DNA of 33,689 nucleotides from Hyphomicrobiales bacterium (GCA_900467745.1 UBQW01000001.1:174008-207696); one strand, 5' to 3'; positions 7,758 through 16,418 are shown, counted from the stretch's first letter. The notes: a model not told the origin generated them from the letters alone. Program-made: numbers and translations.

Positions 7758-8048
7758 TCAGGAGCGCTTGAGCGATACGACGTTCGATTGCGACAGCGCC
7801 TCGCCGATTTCGCTGAGAAGCGCCTTCTCCAGTTCCTTGTATTCCTGCCGACGCGCCTCCCGCTCCGTGCGCGGAAGATCGTCGAGGTGGGTCAGCGTCT
7901 CCAGGATCACCGCGAGGTCCTCGCACATGCTGCGGAACGTTTCGCTGACCTGGTAGAGATGCCGGACCCTCTTGGCCTTCTCAGGGAAATGAACCTCGGC
8001 GACGGCGAGTGCGGACAGTCGCGGTACATTGCTTACTCTCCAGCTCAT
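7758..8048 (-). CDS. hypothetical small helical protein upstream of DUF3300
   Basis: A 96-residue protein that I do not recognise. It is mostly helical and charged, with a leucine-patterned central part (LYQVSETFRSMCEDLAVILE) and an Arg/Glu-rich segment (LPRTEREARRQEYKELEKAL) that may form a coiled coil. There is no signal peptide. The start at 8048 is chosen because the longer upstream frame looks non-coding and a purine-rich GGTGGGGG stretch precedes this ATG. It is first of an apparent three-gene unit with DUF3300 and DUF2950 (66-bp and 36-bp gaps). A perfect minus-strand TATAAT (8091-8096) lies about 45 bp upstream, and a TACG repeat lies 79 bp upstream. Confidence 0.65.
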   Translation of the reverse strand: MSWRVSNVPRLSALAVAEVHFPEKAKRVRHLYQVSETFRSMCEDLAVILETLTHLDDLPRTEREARRQEYKELEKALLSEIGEALSQSNVVSLKRS

Positions 8049-8126
8049 CGCACGCCCCCACCGCCGATCTCCCCCCAGGAAGACCAGCTGATTATAGGGC
8101 GATTGAGCGCGGGCGCAGACGTAAGA

Positions 8127-8140
8127 TACGCGAAGATACG
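8127..8140 (+). promoter_or_regulatory. TACG-N6-TACG direct repeat
   Basis: TACG-CGAAGA-TACG; the longer unit AAGATACGCG is itself repeated head to tail with a 10-bp period. It lies 79 bp upstream of the minus-strand gene at 8048 and 40 bp (centre to centre) from the TATAAT at 8091-8096. Its orientation is opposite to that gene. Confidence 0.5.
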
Positions 8141-8271
8141 CGGCATCCGCGCTCCGTGCGGTTGACGATTGAAGGATACGGACCACGTCAATTCGCGCGC
8201 CAAGGTCGACGATCGGCGATGTCTCGCATGACAGCGAAGAGCTACTCGCCCGCCCCTGATCCGATAGATGT

Positions 8272-8285
8272 TACGTGATGCTACG
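8272..8285 (+). promoter_or_regulatory. TACG-N6-TACG direct repeat before DUF3302-HlyD operon
   Basis: TACG-TGATGC-TACG. The surrounding 20 bases (8266-8285) match those at 27594-27613 in 19 of 20 positions. The centre lies 32 bp upstream of the centre of TATTGT (8308-8313), a plausible -10. The repeat ends where a -35 hexamer would begin, and no consensus -35 is present, as expected for an activator-dependent promoter. Confidence 0.65.
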
Positions 8286-8371
8286 GGCATCGCCGCCAAC
8301 GCAGGTCTATTGTTTTTGCGTATTCCCCGCACCCGCTGAGGTCGACCATTCGTTGTCGAAAGGCAAAAACC

Positions 8372-8725
8372 GTGTTCCTCGACTATTTCGCACTGGGCGT
8401 TCTGTTCTTCGTCGTGATCACATTGTTTTACGCAGTGATCGCGATCCACGACATCCCGCACCTGATGGCAAAGGCCAGAAACCATCCGCATCAGGATGCG
8501 ATCCATGTCGCGGGATGGGTGAGCCTGTTCACCCTCCACGCCATCTGGCCGTTCCTGTTCATCTGGGCAACGATCTACCGCGAGGACCGCGGCTGGGGCA
8601 TCCGCAGCGATGGCAAACTGTCGCCGGCGCAGGAGGCCAACGCTGAAATCGCACGCCTGCATGCTCGCATCGCGGAACTCGAAGGCCAGTCGGAAGGCCA
8701 GACATCGGAGAGGGAGAACGCCTGA
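8372..8725 (+). CDS. yiaW: DUF3302 inner-membrane protein (YiaW-like)
   Basis: A 117-residue protein starting at GTG, with AAAGG about 8 nt upstream. Two membrane segments are evident: residues 5-25 (FALGVLFFVVITLFYAVIAI) and about 48-67 (VSLFTLHAIWPFLFIWATIY), separated by a short loop holding HDIPHLMAKARNHPHQDAI. A charged C-terminal helix (AEIARLHARIAELEGQ) probably forms a coiled coil. This matches the DUF3302/YiaW family, found next to an HlyD-type partner (YiaV) in Escherichia coli. The stop overlaps the HlyD start as TGATG, which indicates translational coupling. It probably acts as an inner-membrane partner of the adaptor protein; the cargo is unknown. Confidence 0.85.
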   Translation: MFLDYFALGVLFFVVITLFYAVIAIHDIPHLMAKARNHPHQDAIHVAGWVSLFTLHAIWPFLFIWATIYREDRGWGIRSDGKLSPAQEANAEIARLHARIAELEGQSEGQTSERENA

Positions 8726-9882
8726 TGGACCTGCTTCTCATACTGACCTACGCGGCGCTCTGCTACGCGATCTTCAAGATCTTCCGCATCCCGGTGAACC
8801 AGTGGACGCTGGCGACATCGGTTCTCGGCGGCATCTTCCTGATCGGCACGCTGCTGCTGATGATGAGCTACAATCATCCCTACACCAGCGACGCGCGTAT
8901 CTACTTCACATCCGCGCCCGTCATCCCGACGGTCGGCGGCCAGGTGATCGAGGTGCCGGTGACGCCCAATGCGCCGCTGAAAAAGGGTGACGTCCTCTTC
9001 CGCATCGATCCGCGCCCCTATCAGTTCACCGTCGACCAGAAGACGGCGGCGCTCGCCGAGGCCAAGCAGACGGTGCTGCAGTTGAAAGCAGCACTCGACG
9101 CCGCCAACGCGGCCGTCACCGGCGCCGAAGCCTCCAGGGATCGTTCGTTGCAGGCCTTCGAGAAATTCCAGGCGTCCAACGAAAACGCCAAGTCGAGCGG
9201 TCGTGGCGCCGTCTACTCCGAACTCGAAGTCGAAAACCGCAGGGGCCTCTACCTTACGGCCGAGGCCGCGGTCGATACCGCACGCGCCCAGGCCACGCAG
9301 GCAAGACTGGCCTATGAATCGGAAATCAACGGCACGAACCCCACCGTCGCCCGCCTGCAGGCCGAGCTCGCCAACGCTGAATACGAGCTCGATCAGACGA
9401 CGGTCCGCGCCCCCAGCGACGGCTACGTCACCCAGGTCTTCCTCCGCCCTGGCATGATGGCGAACCCGCTACCGCTGCGCCCGGTCATGGTCTTCATCGA
9501 CAGCCAGGACCAGATGTTGGGCGCCGCCTTCATCCAGAACTCGCTGCAACGCGTCAATGTCGGCGACGATGCCGAAGTCGCCTTCAAGGCGGTTCCCGGC
9601 AAGATCTTCAAGGCGCGCGTGCAGGGGATCATCGACGTGATGGCGCAAGGCCAGCTGCAGCCCTCCGGCGCGCTGATCGACCCGCAATCGCCCGAACGCG
9701 CAGCCCCCGGCCAGACGATCGCCAGCATCGAGCTCCTCGAGAGCACCGAGGGCTACCAGCTACCCGGCGGTGTCGTCGCCGAGGTCGCCGTCTACACCCA
9801 CCACTGGCACCACGTCGCGGTCTTGAGAAAGGTGCTGCTGCGGATGAGCAGCTGGATGAACTACGTCTTCCTTGAGCATTGA
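8725..9882 (+). CDS. yiaV: HlyD/EmrA-type membrane fusion protein (YiaV-like)
   Basis: A 385-residue periplasmic adaptor. Two N-terminal hydrophobic segments (residues 3-20 and 32-49) precede the biotinyl-lipoyl half-motif (SAPVIPTVGGQVIEVPVTPN). A long alpha-helical hairpin runs over about residues 95-215, rich in Ala, Glu and Gln (AALAEAKQTVLQLKAALDAA). The second lipoyl half follows (DQTTVRAPSDGYVTQVF) and then beta-barrel domains. The family links an inner-membrane pump to an outer-membrane channel, but no pump or TolC gene is in this window; only the DUF3302 gene is coupled to it. The gene overlaps its partner by one base. The substrate is unknown. A GC-rich hairpin at 9892-9921 follows. 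Confidence 0.9.
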   Translation: MDLLLILTYAALCYAIFKIFRIPVNQWTLATSVLGGIFLIGTLLLMMSYNHPYTSDARIYFTSAPVIPTVGGQVIEVPVTPNAPLKKGDVLFRIDPRPYQFTVDQKTAALAEAKQTVLQLKAALDAANAAVTGAEASRDRSLQAFEKFQASNENAKSSGRGAVYSELEVENRRGLYLTAEAAVDTARAQATQARLAYESEINGTNPTVARLQAELANAEYELDQTTVRAPSDGYVTQVFLRPGMMANPLPLRPVMVFIDSQDQMLGAAFIQNSLQRVNVGDDAEVAFKAVPGKIFKARVQGIIDVMAQGQLQPSGALIDPQSPERAAPGQTIASIELLESTEGYQLPGGVVAEVAVYTHHWHHVAVLRKVLLRMSSWMNYVFLEH

Positions 9883-9891
9883 GGGGAGAAG

Positions 9892-9921
9892 GCCGGTCCC
9901 GCTCTTATGGGTGGGGCCGGC
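9892..9921 (+). terminator. weak GC-rich hairpin after HlyD gene
   Basis: GCCGGTCCC (9892-9900) pairs with GGGGCCGGC (9913-9921), including one G-U pair, around a 12-nt loop, just after the stop codon. No T-tract follows, so this may end transcription inefficiently or act with Rho. Confidence 0.4.
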
Positions 9922-9964
9922 ACGAACATGGGAATAGCGATGACGAAGTAATAAGGAGCCCGCG

Positions 9965-11680
9965 GTGATAGGCAGTCTTCCGATGTTGCGAGGCCTGAGC
10001 GGTTTCAGCAGGGATTGGCTGAAGAGCGATATCCCGGCCGGGCTGTCGATTGCGGCCGTCGGCCTGCCGAGCGCCATCGCCTATCCCGCCATTGCCGGTC
10101 TTCCCCCGGAAACGGGCATCTACGCCAGCATCGTCGCGCCGATCGCCTACGCGATCTTCGGCCCCTCGCGGCTCCTCGTCGTCGGCCCCGATGCGGCCAC
10201 CATGACAGTGCTTGCCGCGGCGATGGGCACGATCGTCGCCGCCTACCCCGCCGGCACGCCGGTCGATCGGGTCGCCATCGCGGCGGCACTCGCGCTCGGC
10301 GTCGGCATCTGCTGCATCGCCGCCAAGCTGCTGCGCCTCGGCGTTCTCGCAAGCTTCCTCTCGCGCCCCATTCTCGTCGGCTTCTTCGCCGGCGTGTCGC
10401 TGTCGATCCTCGTCGGCCAGATCGGCCGCTTCACCGGCGTGAAGATCGAATCCGACGGGCTGGTCCCGCCGCTGGTCGAGATCGCCGGCAAGAGCGGCCT
10501 GATCCACTGGCCCTCGCTGCTCCTCGGCCTTGCGATGTTCGCGCTGCTGTGGCTCGTCCGGGCGTTCCAGCTCAAGATTCCGGGGCCGGTGCTGGTCGTC
10601 GTCCTCTCGGTCGTGCTCTCGGCCATCTTCGATTTTCAGGGGCGCGGCATCGCCGTCGTCGGCGACATCCCGAGCGGCCTGCCAAGCTTCTCGCTGCCCG
10701 CGCTCCACCAGATGCCACTCGACAAGATCATACTCGGCTCCGCCGCGATCTTTCTGGTGAGCTTCGGCGCGGGCATCGTGGCAGCCCGCAGCTTCGGCTC
10801 GCGCACCGGCGAAGAGGTCGATGCGAACCAGGAGCTGATAGGCCTCGGCGCCGCCAACATCGCGCCGGGGCTGTTCGGCTCGTTTCCAATCAGCGTTTCG
10901 GATTCCCGCACGGCGATCAACGTGTCGACCGGCGGCGTCTCGCAGGCGGCCGGCCTCGTCTCGGCGGCAACGCTGATCGCGGCCCTCGTCTTCCTGCACA
11001 GCGCGCTGCGCATCCTTCCCATTCCGGCGCTGGCCGCAATCCTCGCCATGGCGGCGATCAGCCTCATCGACGTCCACGAACTGCGCAAGATCTGGCGCAT
11101 CAGCCGCATGGAGTTCATCTTCGCGCTGATCGCCATGTGGGGCGCCATCAGCTTCGGCGTCCTCAACGGCGTCATCGTCGCGGTCGCCGCAACACTGGTC
11201 TATCTGCTGCGCCAGACGATGTTTCCACGCGACGGCCTGCTTGGCCGCATCGACGGCCGGCACGGCTTCTTCGACCTTGCCCGCCACCCCGAAGCGCGCC
11301 CGGTCGACGGCGCCGCCGTCTTCGCGGTACAGGGCAGCATCCTCTTCTACAACGCAGATTACATCAGAAACCGCCTGACTTCGGTGGCGCGCAACCTGCC
11401 CGCCGAAACCCGATGCCTTGTGCTCGATGCCAGCGCGATCACCCATATCGACAGCACGGGCGCCACAGCACTCGAGGCCGTGGCCGAAATCCTCGCCAAG
11501 CGAAACATCACCTTCGCGATCGCCGATCTCAGCGAGGAGAGCCGCGGCATTCTCAGCCGCGCCGGCGTCATCAGGACGATCGGCCCGGACAACATCTTCA
11601 ACGGCAGGGAAGAAGCGCTGCGCGCGCTGATCGGAAATTACGACCAGCCGGACGCGAGGTCGGCAGGCAGCACGGCTTAA
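9965..11680 (+). CDS. SulP-family anion permease with C-terminal STAS domain
   Basis: A 571-residue inner-membrane protein. The start is a GTG with AAGGAG 6 nt upstream. Residues 20-400 hold about 10-12 membrane segments with the SulP hallmarks near the N-terminus (SDIPAGLSIAAVGLPSAIAY, GLPPETGIYASIV, FGPSRLLVVGPDAA) and the Gly/Asn-rich GLGAANIAPGLFGSFPISV. The C-terminal STAS domain (about 440-560) contains CLVLDASAITHIDSTGATAL, including the Ser/Thr normally placed at the phospho-regulatory loop. SulP proteins move sulfate, bicarbonate, C4-dicarboxylates or other anions; the substrate cannot be told here. PPK2 kinase and AI-2E-type permease genes follow in the same direction with 18- and 37-bp gaps, probably one transcript. 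Confidence 0.92.
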   Translation: MIGSLPMLRGLSGFSRDWLKSDIPAGLSIAAVGLPSAIAYPAIAGLPPETGIYASIVAPIAYAIFGPSRLLVVGPDAATMTVLAAAMGTIVAAYPAGTPVDRVAIAAALALGVGICCIAAKLLRLGVLASFLSRPILVGFFAGVSLSILVGQIGRFTGVKIESDGLVPPLVEIAGKSGLIHWPSLLLGLAMFALLWLVRAFQLKIPGPVLVVVLSVVLSAIFDFQGRGIAVVGDIPSGLPSFSLPALHQMPLDKIILGSAAIFLVSFGAGIVAARSFGSRTGEEVDANQELIGLGAANIAPGLFGSFPISVSDSRTAINVSTGGVSQAAGLVSAATLIAALVFLHSALRILPIPALAAILAMAAISLIDVHELRKIWRISRMEFIFALIAMWGAISFGVLNGVIVAVAATLVYLLRQTMFPRDGLLGRIDGRHGFFDLARHPEARPVDGAAVFAVQGSILFYNADYIRNRLTSVARNLPAETRCLVLDASAITHIDSTGATALEAVAEILAKRNITFAIADLSEESRGILSRAGVIRTIGPDNIFNGREEALRALIGNYDQPDARSAGSTA

Positions 11681-11698
11681 GAGCACGGAGGGAGAACC

Positions 11699-12547
11699 AT
11701 GGACGAGATACTGGAAACCAAGGGTCACGACCCGGAGCCATCGGCAAAGTCCAACGGCAAGGACAAGAAGAAAAAGAAGTCGTGGGATTACGACAAGCAG
11801 ATCGCCCGCCTGCAGGTGGAGCTGGCGCATCTCCAGGCGTGGGTCAAGAAATCGGGCGCCCGGGTGGTCATCGTCTTCGAAGGCCGCGACGCCGCCGGCA
11901 AGGGCGGCATGATCAAGCGGATCACCGAAAAGGTCAGCCCGCGCGTCTTCCGCGTCATCGCGCTGCCCGCCCCCACCGAACGCGAAAAATCGCAAATCTA
12001 CATGCAGCGCTACATCAACTATCTGCCGGCCGCCGGCGAAGTCGTGATCTTCGACCGCAGCTGGTACAACCGCGCCGGCGTCGACCGCGTCATGGGGTTC
12101 TGCAGCGAGAAGAAGGTGCAGCGTTTCCTCGAACTCGCGCCGCGTTTCGAGGCGGCGATCGTCGAGAGTGGCGTGACGTTGCTCAAATACTTCCTGACGG
12201 TCAGCGAGGAGGAGCAGGAGCGTCGCTTCCGGCGCCGCATCGACGACCCGGTCCGGCAGTGGAAGCTGAGCCCCATGGACGTGGAGTCCTATCAGCGCTG
12301 GTGGGACTATACCCGCGCCTATGACGAGATGCTCCGGATGACCGACAGCAATCACGCTCCATGGTGGATCGTTCCCTCGGACGACAAGAAGCGCGCCCGG
12401 ATCAACTGCATCTCGCACATTCTGCAGTCCATTCCCTACGAGCGCATCAAGTTCGAGGAGCCCGATCTCGGCAAACGCCAGAAGCGGCCGTCGGACTTCA
12501 TCGAGGACGGCAGCGTCCGCCATGTCGTTCCCGACACGACGCAATGA
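11699..12547 (+). CDS. ppk2: polyphosphate kinase 2 (PPK2 family)
   Basis: A 282-residue soluble kinase. PPK2 landmarks are complete. The Walker A motif FEGRDAAGKGG lies near residues 60-70, followed by RVIALPAPTEREKSQIYMQR. The Walker B/lid region is FDRSWYNRAGVDRVMGFC near residue 118, and FLTVSEEEQERRFRRR comes after it. DPVRQWKLSPMD and HAPWWIVPSDDKKRARINCI complete the active site. PPK2 enzymes transfer phosphate between polyphosphate and nucleoside phosphates; class I members phosphorylate ADP or GDP. The Lys-rich N-terminal 30 residues look disordered. GGAGGGAG precedes the ATG. It lies between SulP and the AI-2E permease. No exopolyphosphatase or PPK1 gene is present. Confidence 0.93.
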   Translation: MDEILETKGHDPEPSAKSNGKDKKKKKSWDYDKQIARLQVELAHLQAWVKKSGARVVIVFEGRDAAGKGGMIKRITEKVSPRVFRVIALPAPTEREKSQIYMQRYINYLPAAGEVVIFDRSWYNRAGVDRVMGFCSEKKVQRFLELAPRFEAAIVESGVTLLKYFLTVSEEEQERRFRRRIDDPVRQWKLSPMDVESYQRWWDYTRAYDEMLRMTDSNHAPWWIVPSDDKKRARINCISHILQSIPYERIKFEEPDLGKRQKRPSDFIEDGSVRHVVPDTTQ

Positions 12548-12584
12548 GGCCTAGCGCAGTTCCAGCAAAAGTGCGGCGTGGGAT

Positions 12585-13711
12585 ATGACGATGGACCAGA
12601 CGAACGACCTGAGCATGGCGGCGAAGGACGCCGGACAGATCTCGATCGAGGCAAGGGTCAGCGACCTTGTGCGCCTTGGGATCATCGGCCTCTTCGCCTA
12701 TTGGACGGTGCTGCTCATCGCGCCGTTCGCGCTGATCGTCGTCTGGTCGGCCATCCTTGCCGTCGCGCTCTACCCGATGTTCAACGCGCTCTCGCGCCTG
12801 ATCGGCAACCGGCCGGTGATTGCCGCGACGGTCATCGTCGTCGCCTGCCTCGTGCTCATCATCGCGCCCGTGGCGCTCGTGGCGGTCAACTTCGCTGATG
12901 CGGTGGAAGGGCTGGTCGGCAAGCTCCAGGCGGAGAGCTTCGCGCTGCCGGCAGCACCCGAGAGCATTCGCGCATGGCCCGTCATTGGCGAACGACTCTA
13001 TGCCGGCTGGAACAAGGTGGCCGGCGATCTCGCCTCCAACATCATCGAGTATCAAAAGCCGATCCTGCATGTGATGGGCATCGTGGTCGCTAAGCTCGCC
13101 TCGATCAGCGGCGGCGTGCTGAGCTTCGTCGCCTCCGTCATCCTCTCCGGCTTCTTCCTCACCCAGTCGACGCGGCTCGCCGAAACCATTCAGGTTCTGG
13201 CAAGCCGCGTCGCCGGCGACCGGGCGTCGGCTTCGCCAAGCTCGCGGGGACGACGGTCAGGAATGTCTCGCGCGGCGTCATCGGCGTTGCCTTCCTGCAG
13301 ACGCTGATGTGCGGCCTGTGCTTCGCCTTCTTCGACCTGCCCGCGCGGGGCGCACTGACCTTCATCATCTTCATGCTGTGCGTGATGCAGCTGGGTCCGG
13401 GGCTTGTCCTCGTGCCGGCGATCATCTGGGGCTGGCTCTCATGGCCGACATCGGTCGCCCTGGCACTGACCGTCGTGGCGGTGCCGATCATGCTGGTCGA
13501 CAACGTCCTGAAGCCGATCCTGATGGCGAAAGGTCTCTCGACGCCGATGCTGGTGATCCTGATCGGGGTTATCGGCGGCACGCTATCCTATGGGCTGCTG
13601 GGCCTGTTCCTCGGGCCGATCGTGCTCAGCGTGTTCTACGAACTGCTGCGCGCCTGGGCCTGGCCGCCGCGTGAAAACACGGAAACAAAGCCGCTTATGC
13701 CGATTGATTGA
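12585..13711 (+). pseudogene. AI-2E-family transporter interrupted by one frameshift
   Basis: The first part (12585 to about 13223) encodes residues typical of the AI-2E transporter family (PF01594): LGIIGLFAYWTVLLIAPFAL, then LYPMFNALSRLIGNRPVIAA, and several membrane spans to LSGFFLTQSTRLAETIQV. At the GGG run 13222-13224 the frame breaks. Resuming in the -1 frame gives GVGFAKLAGTTVRNVSRGVI and the remaining spans (MCGLCFAFFDLPARGAL ... GLLGLFLGPIVLSVFYELL) to 13711. One missing G would restore a protein of about 375 residues. The second part has no ribosome-binding site of its own. This may be a real inactivating deletion, a sequencing error, or less likely programmed shifting. Confidence 0.85.
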
Positions 13712-13738
13712 GCAAGGACAAAAGAAGGCTGAACGACC

Positions 13739-13990
13739 TCACCCCTGAGATCTGAGTCCTCCGGAGCAATAGAGGATGACCTCCTGCTCGATCTCATCAC
13801 ACAGCTCGGAATATTCCGCGATCAGACTTTCCTGCAGCGGCAGTTCGCTGCGAAACCGGTCGAGCGCGTCTGCAGCCAATGCGTAGGACTCGAACATGTC
13901 ACCGAGCGCTTCCGTGGGCACACCTGCCAGCACATGCCGGATATCCGGCAGTCTGAGCATCAGCCTCCTCCGTCCGCGCTCCCGGTTCAT
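13739..13990 (-). CDS. hypothetical small helical protein
   Basis: An 83-residue protein that I do not recognise. After an Arg-rich start (MNRERGRRRL) it is acidic and helical (LGDMFESYALAADALDRF, LIAEYSELCDEIEQEVI), with no signal peptide or membrane segment. GGAGG lies 6 nt before the ATG at 13990. A second ATG ten codons inside also has GGAGGAGG in front, so the true start is uncertain. It stands alone, convergent with the AI-2E gene and just downstream of the binding-protein gene on the same strand. Confidence 0.6.
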   Translation of the reverse strand: MNRERGRRRLMLRLPDIRHVLAGVPTEALGDMFESYALAADALDRFRSELPLQESLIAEYSELCDEIEQEVILYCSGGLRSQG

Positions 13991-14111
13991 GGTTTACCTC
14001 CGCATTCGCTACTCCTTGTACGAATCCCTGAGGGTGTCGGATTGTTCCGCGATGCAACAAATATCGCTTTTTATCGACAAACAGCCATGAGGATGCGGGC
14101 CGGCATAAGGT

Positions 14112-15038
14112 TTACTCCGGCAGCGCGGTGTGACGGAAGAAGGTGACGATGGCTTCGTCGGGCACGCCGAACCATGTCGTGAAGAGGTCAACGAAATCGG
14201 CCGAGGCGTAAGTCTGGCTAAGCGCGCGATCGACTGCGAGACGGAAGTCTTCGTCACCGCGCGCCAGTTCCAGCCCCAGCGGCTCATAGGTGAAATGCCG
14301 TCTGAGCACCACCAGATTGCCGGCATTGTCGCTGCGGGCGGCCGCATCCATCAAGAGCGGCATGTCGCCGAAGAGTGCTGCCGAACTGCCGTCGACGACA
14401 CGCTCGATACCGATCGCGTAGCTTTCCACCGGCACCGATGTCGCCGCCAGCTGGAACGTCTTGATCCGCTCAGCGAGCCAGCGCTCGCTGGTCGTCCCCG
14501 CGATCGACGAGAAGGTCTTGTGCTCGAGGATGGTACGAGCAGGAGAGCCGCGCCAGATCGGCCGGCTGGTGGGCTGCCCATAGGCCAGCACCTCGGTCAA
14601 CGCCAAAGGTGCGCTCTTGCTCAAGACCACGCCCGTGCCGCTCGGAAAGATCGGCAGCGAGAAGGATACCTCGGCGCGGCGCGTGAGCGTGATCGGCTCT
14701 GCCCCGCAGACGAGATCCACCGTCCCGTCCTTTATCGCCGGCTCCCGCCCCTTGTCCGTCAGCGGCACCCACTCGACGTTGAGTTGCGGCAGGTTCAGCG
14801 CCGTCTTCAGGCTGTCGGCGATCTTCCCACAAAGCGCGACCGCGTAGCCGCCGGGTGCCGCCTGCTCGGTCTTGAACGAGAACGGCCGGGCATCCGGCTC
14901 ATAGCCGAGCTTCAGCGAACTGCTCGTCTTGATCCGGTCGAGCGTCTGCGCTTCGGCGGACGACAGCGCCATGGAGGCCGCCGCGCCGGCGAGGATCGAC
15001 GCGGTCAGCAATGTCTTGAAGCGCTTTTTCTGTTGCAT
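14112..15038 (-). CDS. periplasmic amino-acid-type solute-binding protein (SBP_bac_3)
   Basis: A 308-residue precursor with a signal peptide cleaved near SSAEAQ. The mature part fits family 3 solute-binding proteins: LKLGYEPDARPFSFK, GGYAVALCGKIADSL, GTVDLVCGAEPITLTRRAEV, and near the end LGLELARGDEDFRLAVDRAL. No ABC permease or ATPase gene accompanies it. It is the fourth and last gene of the decarboxylase operon, 18 bp after the PotE-like gene, with GGGGAGG before its ATG. A role in capturing arginine, ornithine or polyamines for the pathway, or sensing them, is inferred from position. The ligand is not determined. Confidence 0.85.
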   Translation of the reverse strand: MQQKKRFKTLLTASILAGAAASMALSSAEAQTLDRIKTSSSLKLGYEPDARPFSFKTEQAAPGGYAVALCGKIADSLKTALNLPQLNVEWVPLTDKGREPAIKDGTVDLVCGAEPITLTRRAEVSFSLPIFPSGTGVVLSKSAPLALTEVLAYGQPTSRPIWRGSPARTILEHKTFSSIAGTTSERWLAERIKTFQLAATSVPVESYAIGIERVVDGSSAALFGDMPLLMDAAARSDNAGNLVVLRRHFTYEPLGLELARGDEDFRLAVDRALSQTYASADFVDLFTTWFGVPDEAIVTFFRHTALPE

Positions 15039-15056
15039 GACACATCCTCCCCGGAA

Positions 15057-16418
15057 CTATTCGGCCGCCGCGACACGGTTCAGGCCGCTGGCAAAGCGCG
15101 GCGCGATCCGGCCGTAGATGATGAAGCTGATACCCGTTACCAGCATGCCGCCAAGCACCGCGTCCTTGCCCGACGCGTAGATCGCGAACACGCTGTAGAG
15201 CATGCCGAGCGTGGCGATGATGGAGTTCAGCCGGTACTTCGCCGGCGGCACGCCGGCCTTCTTCATCATCACGAAGAGAGCCGAAAGCGCCACGATGTAA
15301 GGCAGCACGTTGGTGACGACCGCGAGGTTGACGAGCGCGGAAAACTGCTCGTTGAGCGTCGGCGAGATCGTCATCAGGGCAAGCCCCGTCTGCACGATGC
15401 CGAGGATGATCATCCCCTGGACCGGCGCCCCCATCTGGTTCACGCGCGAGAAGATCGCCGGGAACATCCGCTCTTGTGCTGCCGTGCGCGCCGTCTGCGC
15501 GATGGTGAACTGCCAGCCGAGCAGCGACCCGACGCAGGCAAGCACCGCGAGCGCCATGATGATAGACCCGATCGTCGGATTGAACATGGTCGCATAGGCA
15601 AGCGCGAAGGGACCGGTCGAGGCCGCGAGATCGGCATTCGGCACAATGCCCTGAATGACAGTCGTCGACAGGATGTAGATGACGGCAGCGCCGAGCGTGC
15701 CGAACATGCAGGCAAGCGGCACGTCACGCTTCGGATTTTCGACGGCATCGGAGTTCTGCGCCGCCGATTCCATGCCGAGGAACGCCCAGAGCGTCAGCGA
15801 GATGCTGGATCCCATGCCCTGCGCCAGCGTCAGCCCCTTCGGGTTCCAGGCAGCGCCGAACGTGCTCGAACTGAACCAGAACCAGCCGATGATCGACAAG
15901 AGGCCGACCGGGATGATGACGCCCCACACGGTGATCGATCCGATCCGCCCGGTGATGCGCGGGCCGCCGAAATTGGCCGCCGTGGTGATCCACAGGAGGG
16001 CGATCAGCGCGACGCAGGTCATGACGGGCGTCGAGGTCAGCACCGGAAAGAAGCCGGCGAGATAGCCCACCGCCGAGATGCCGATCGCGACGTTGCCGAT
16101 CGCCAGCGACAGGAAATACAGGAAGAAGACGAGGAAGTAGCCGTCCTTGCCGTAGGCATCCTCTGCATAGGCAGACATGCCGCCGGGACGCTGGTTGAAC
16201 AGTCCGGCCTGCGCGAAACCGTAGGCGATCGCCATCGAGCCGAGCGCCGTGACGATCCAGGAGAGCAGCGAGATGGCACCGACCTGCGCCATGTTCGCCG
16301 GCAGCATGATGATCCCCGACCCCATCATGTTGACGGCAACGATGAAGGTCAGCTGCATCAGGTTCATCTTCTTCTTGGCCGTGGTATCGGCCGCAGCATG
16401 CATTGTGTGATCGGTCAT
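15057..16418 (-). CDS. potE: PotE-like putrescine-ornithine antiporter (APC family)
   Basis: A 453-residue inner-membrane protein with about 12 spans. It follows E. coli PotE closely as I recall that sequence: VNMMGSGIIMLPANMAQVG, GGMSAYAEDAYGKDGYF, TAANFGGPRITGRIGSITVW, SLTLWAFLGMESAAQNSD and LLGWQFTIAQTARTA. The Trp and Glu of LWAFLGME and the Trp of GWQFT match PotE Trp201, Glu207 and Trp292. The C-terminal APRFAS lacks the Glu of PotE APRFE-like ends (Glu433). PotE exchanges external ornithine for internal putrescine. The gene lies 18 bp after the ornithine decarboxylase gene, which supports this function. It completes a proton-consuming ornithine decarboxylation cycle. Confidence 0.93.
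   Translation of the reverse strand: MTDHTMHAAADTTAKKKMNLMQLTFIVAVNMMGSGIIMLPANMAQVGAISLLSWIVTALGSMAIAYGFAQAGLFNQRPGGMSAYAEDAYGKDGYFLVFFLYFLSLAIGNVAIGISAVGYLAGFFPVLTSTPVMTCVALIALLWITTAANFGGPRITGRIGSITVWGVIIPVGLLSIIGWFWFSSSTFGAAWNPKGLTLAQGMGSSISLTLWAFLGMESAAQNSDAVENPKRDVPLACMFGTLGAAVIYILSTTVIQGIVPNADLAASTGPFALAYATMFNPTIGSIIMALAVLACVGSLLGWQFTIAQTARTAAQERMFPAIFSRVNQMGAPVQGMIILGIVQTGLALMTISPTLNEQFSALVNLAVVTNVLPYIVALSALFVMMKKAGVPPAKYRLNSIIATLGMLYSVFAIYASGKDAVLGGMLVTGISFIIYGRIAPRFASGLNRVAAAE

Larger units (their letters stand above)
8049..8371. other. divergent intergenic region with promoter elements
   Basis: This 323-bp gene-free stretch separates the DUF3300 unit from the DUF3302-HlyD unit. It contains a minus-strand TATAAT at 8091-8096, TACG direct repeats at 8127-8140 and 8272-8285, and a plus-strand TATTGT at 8308-8313. 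I see no RNA gene or repeat beyond these. Confidence 0.6.

Noticed and set aside
9905..12544. An 879-codon open frame on the minus strand
   Set aside because: Antisense to the SulP and PPK2 genes; low-complexity charged translation without any recognisable domain.
13200..13240. Programmed -1 frameshift in the AI-2E gene
   Set aside because: No slippery heptamer of the X-XXY-YYZ type and no obvious stimulatory stem; a simple base deletion explains it.
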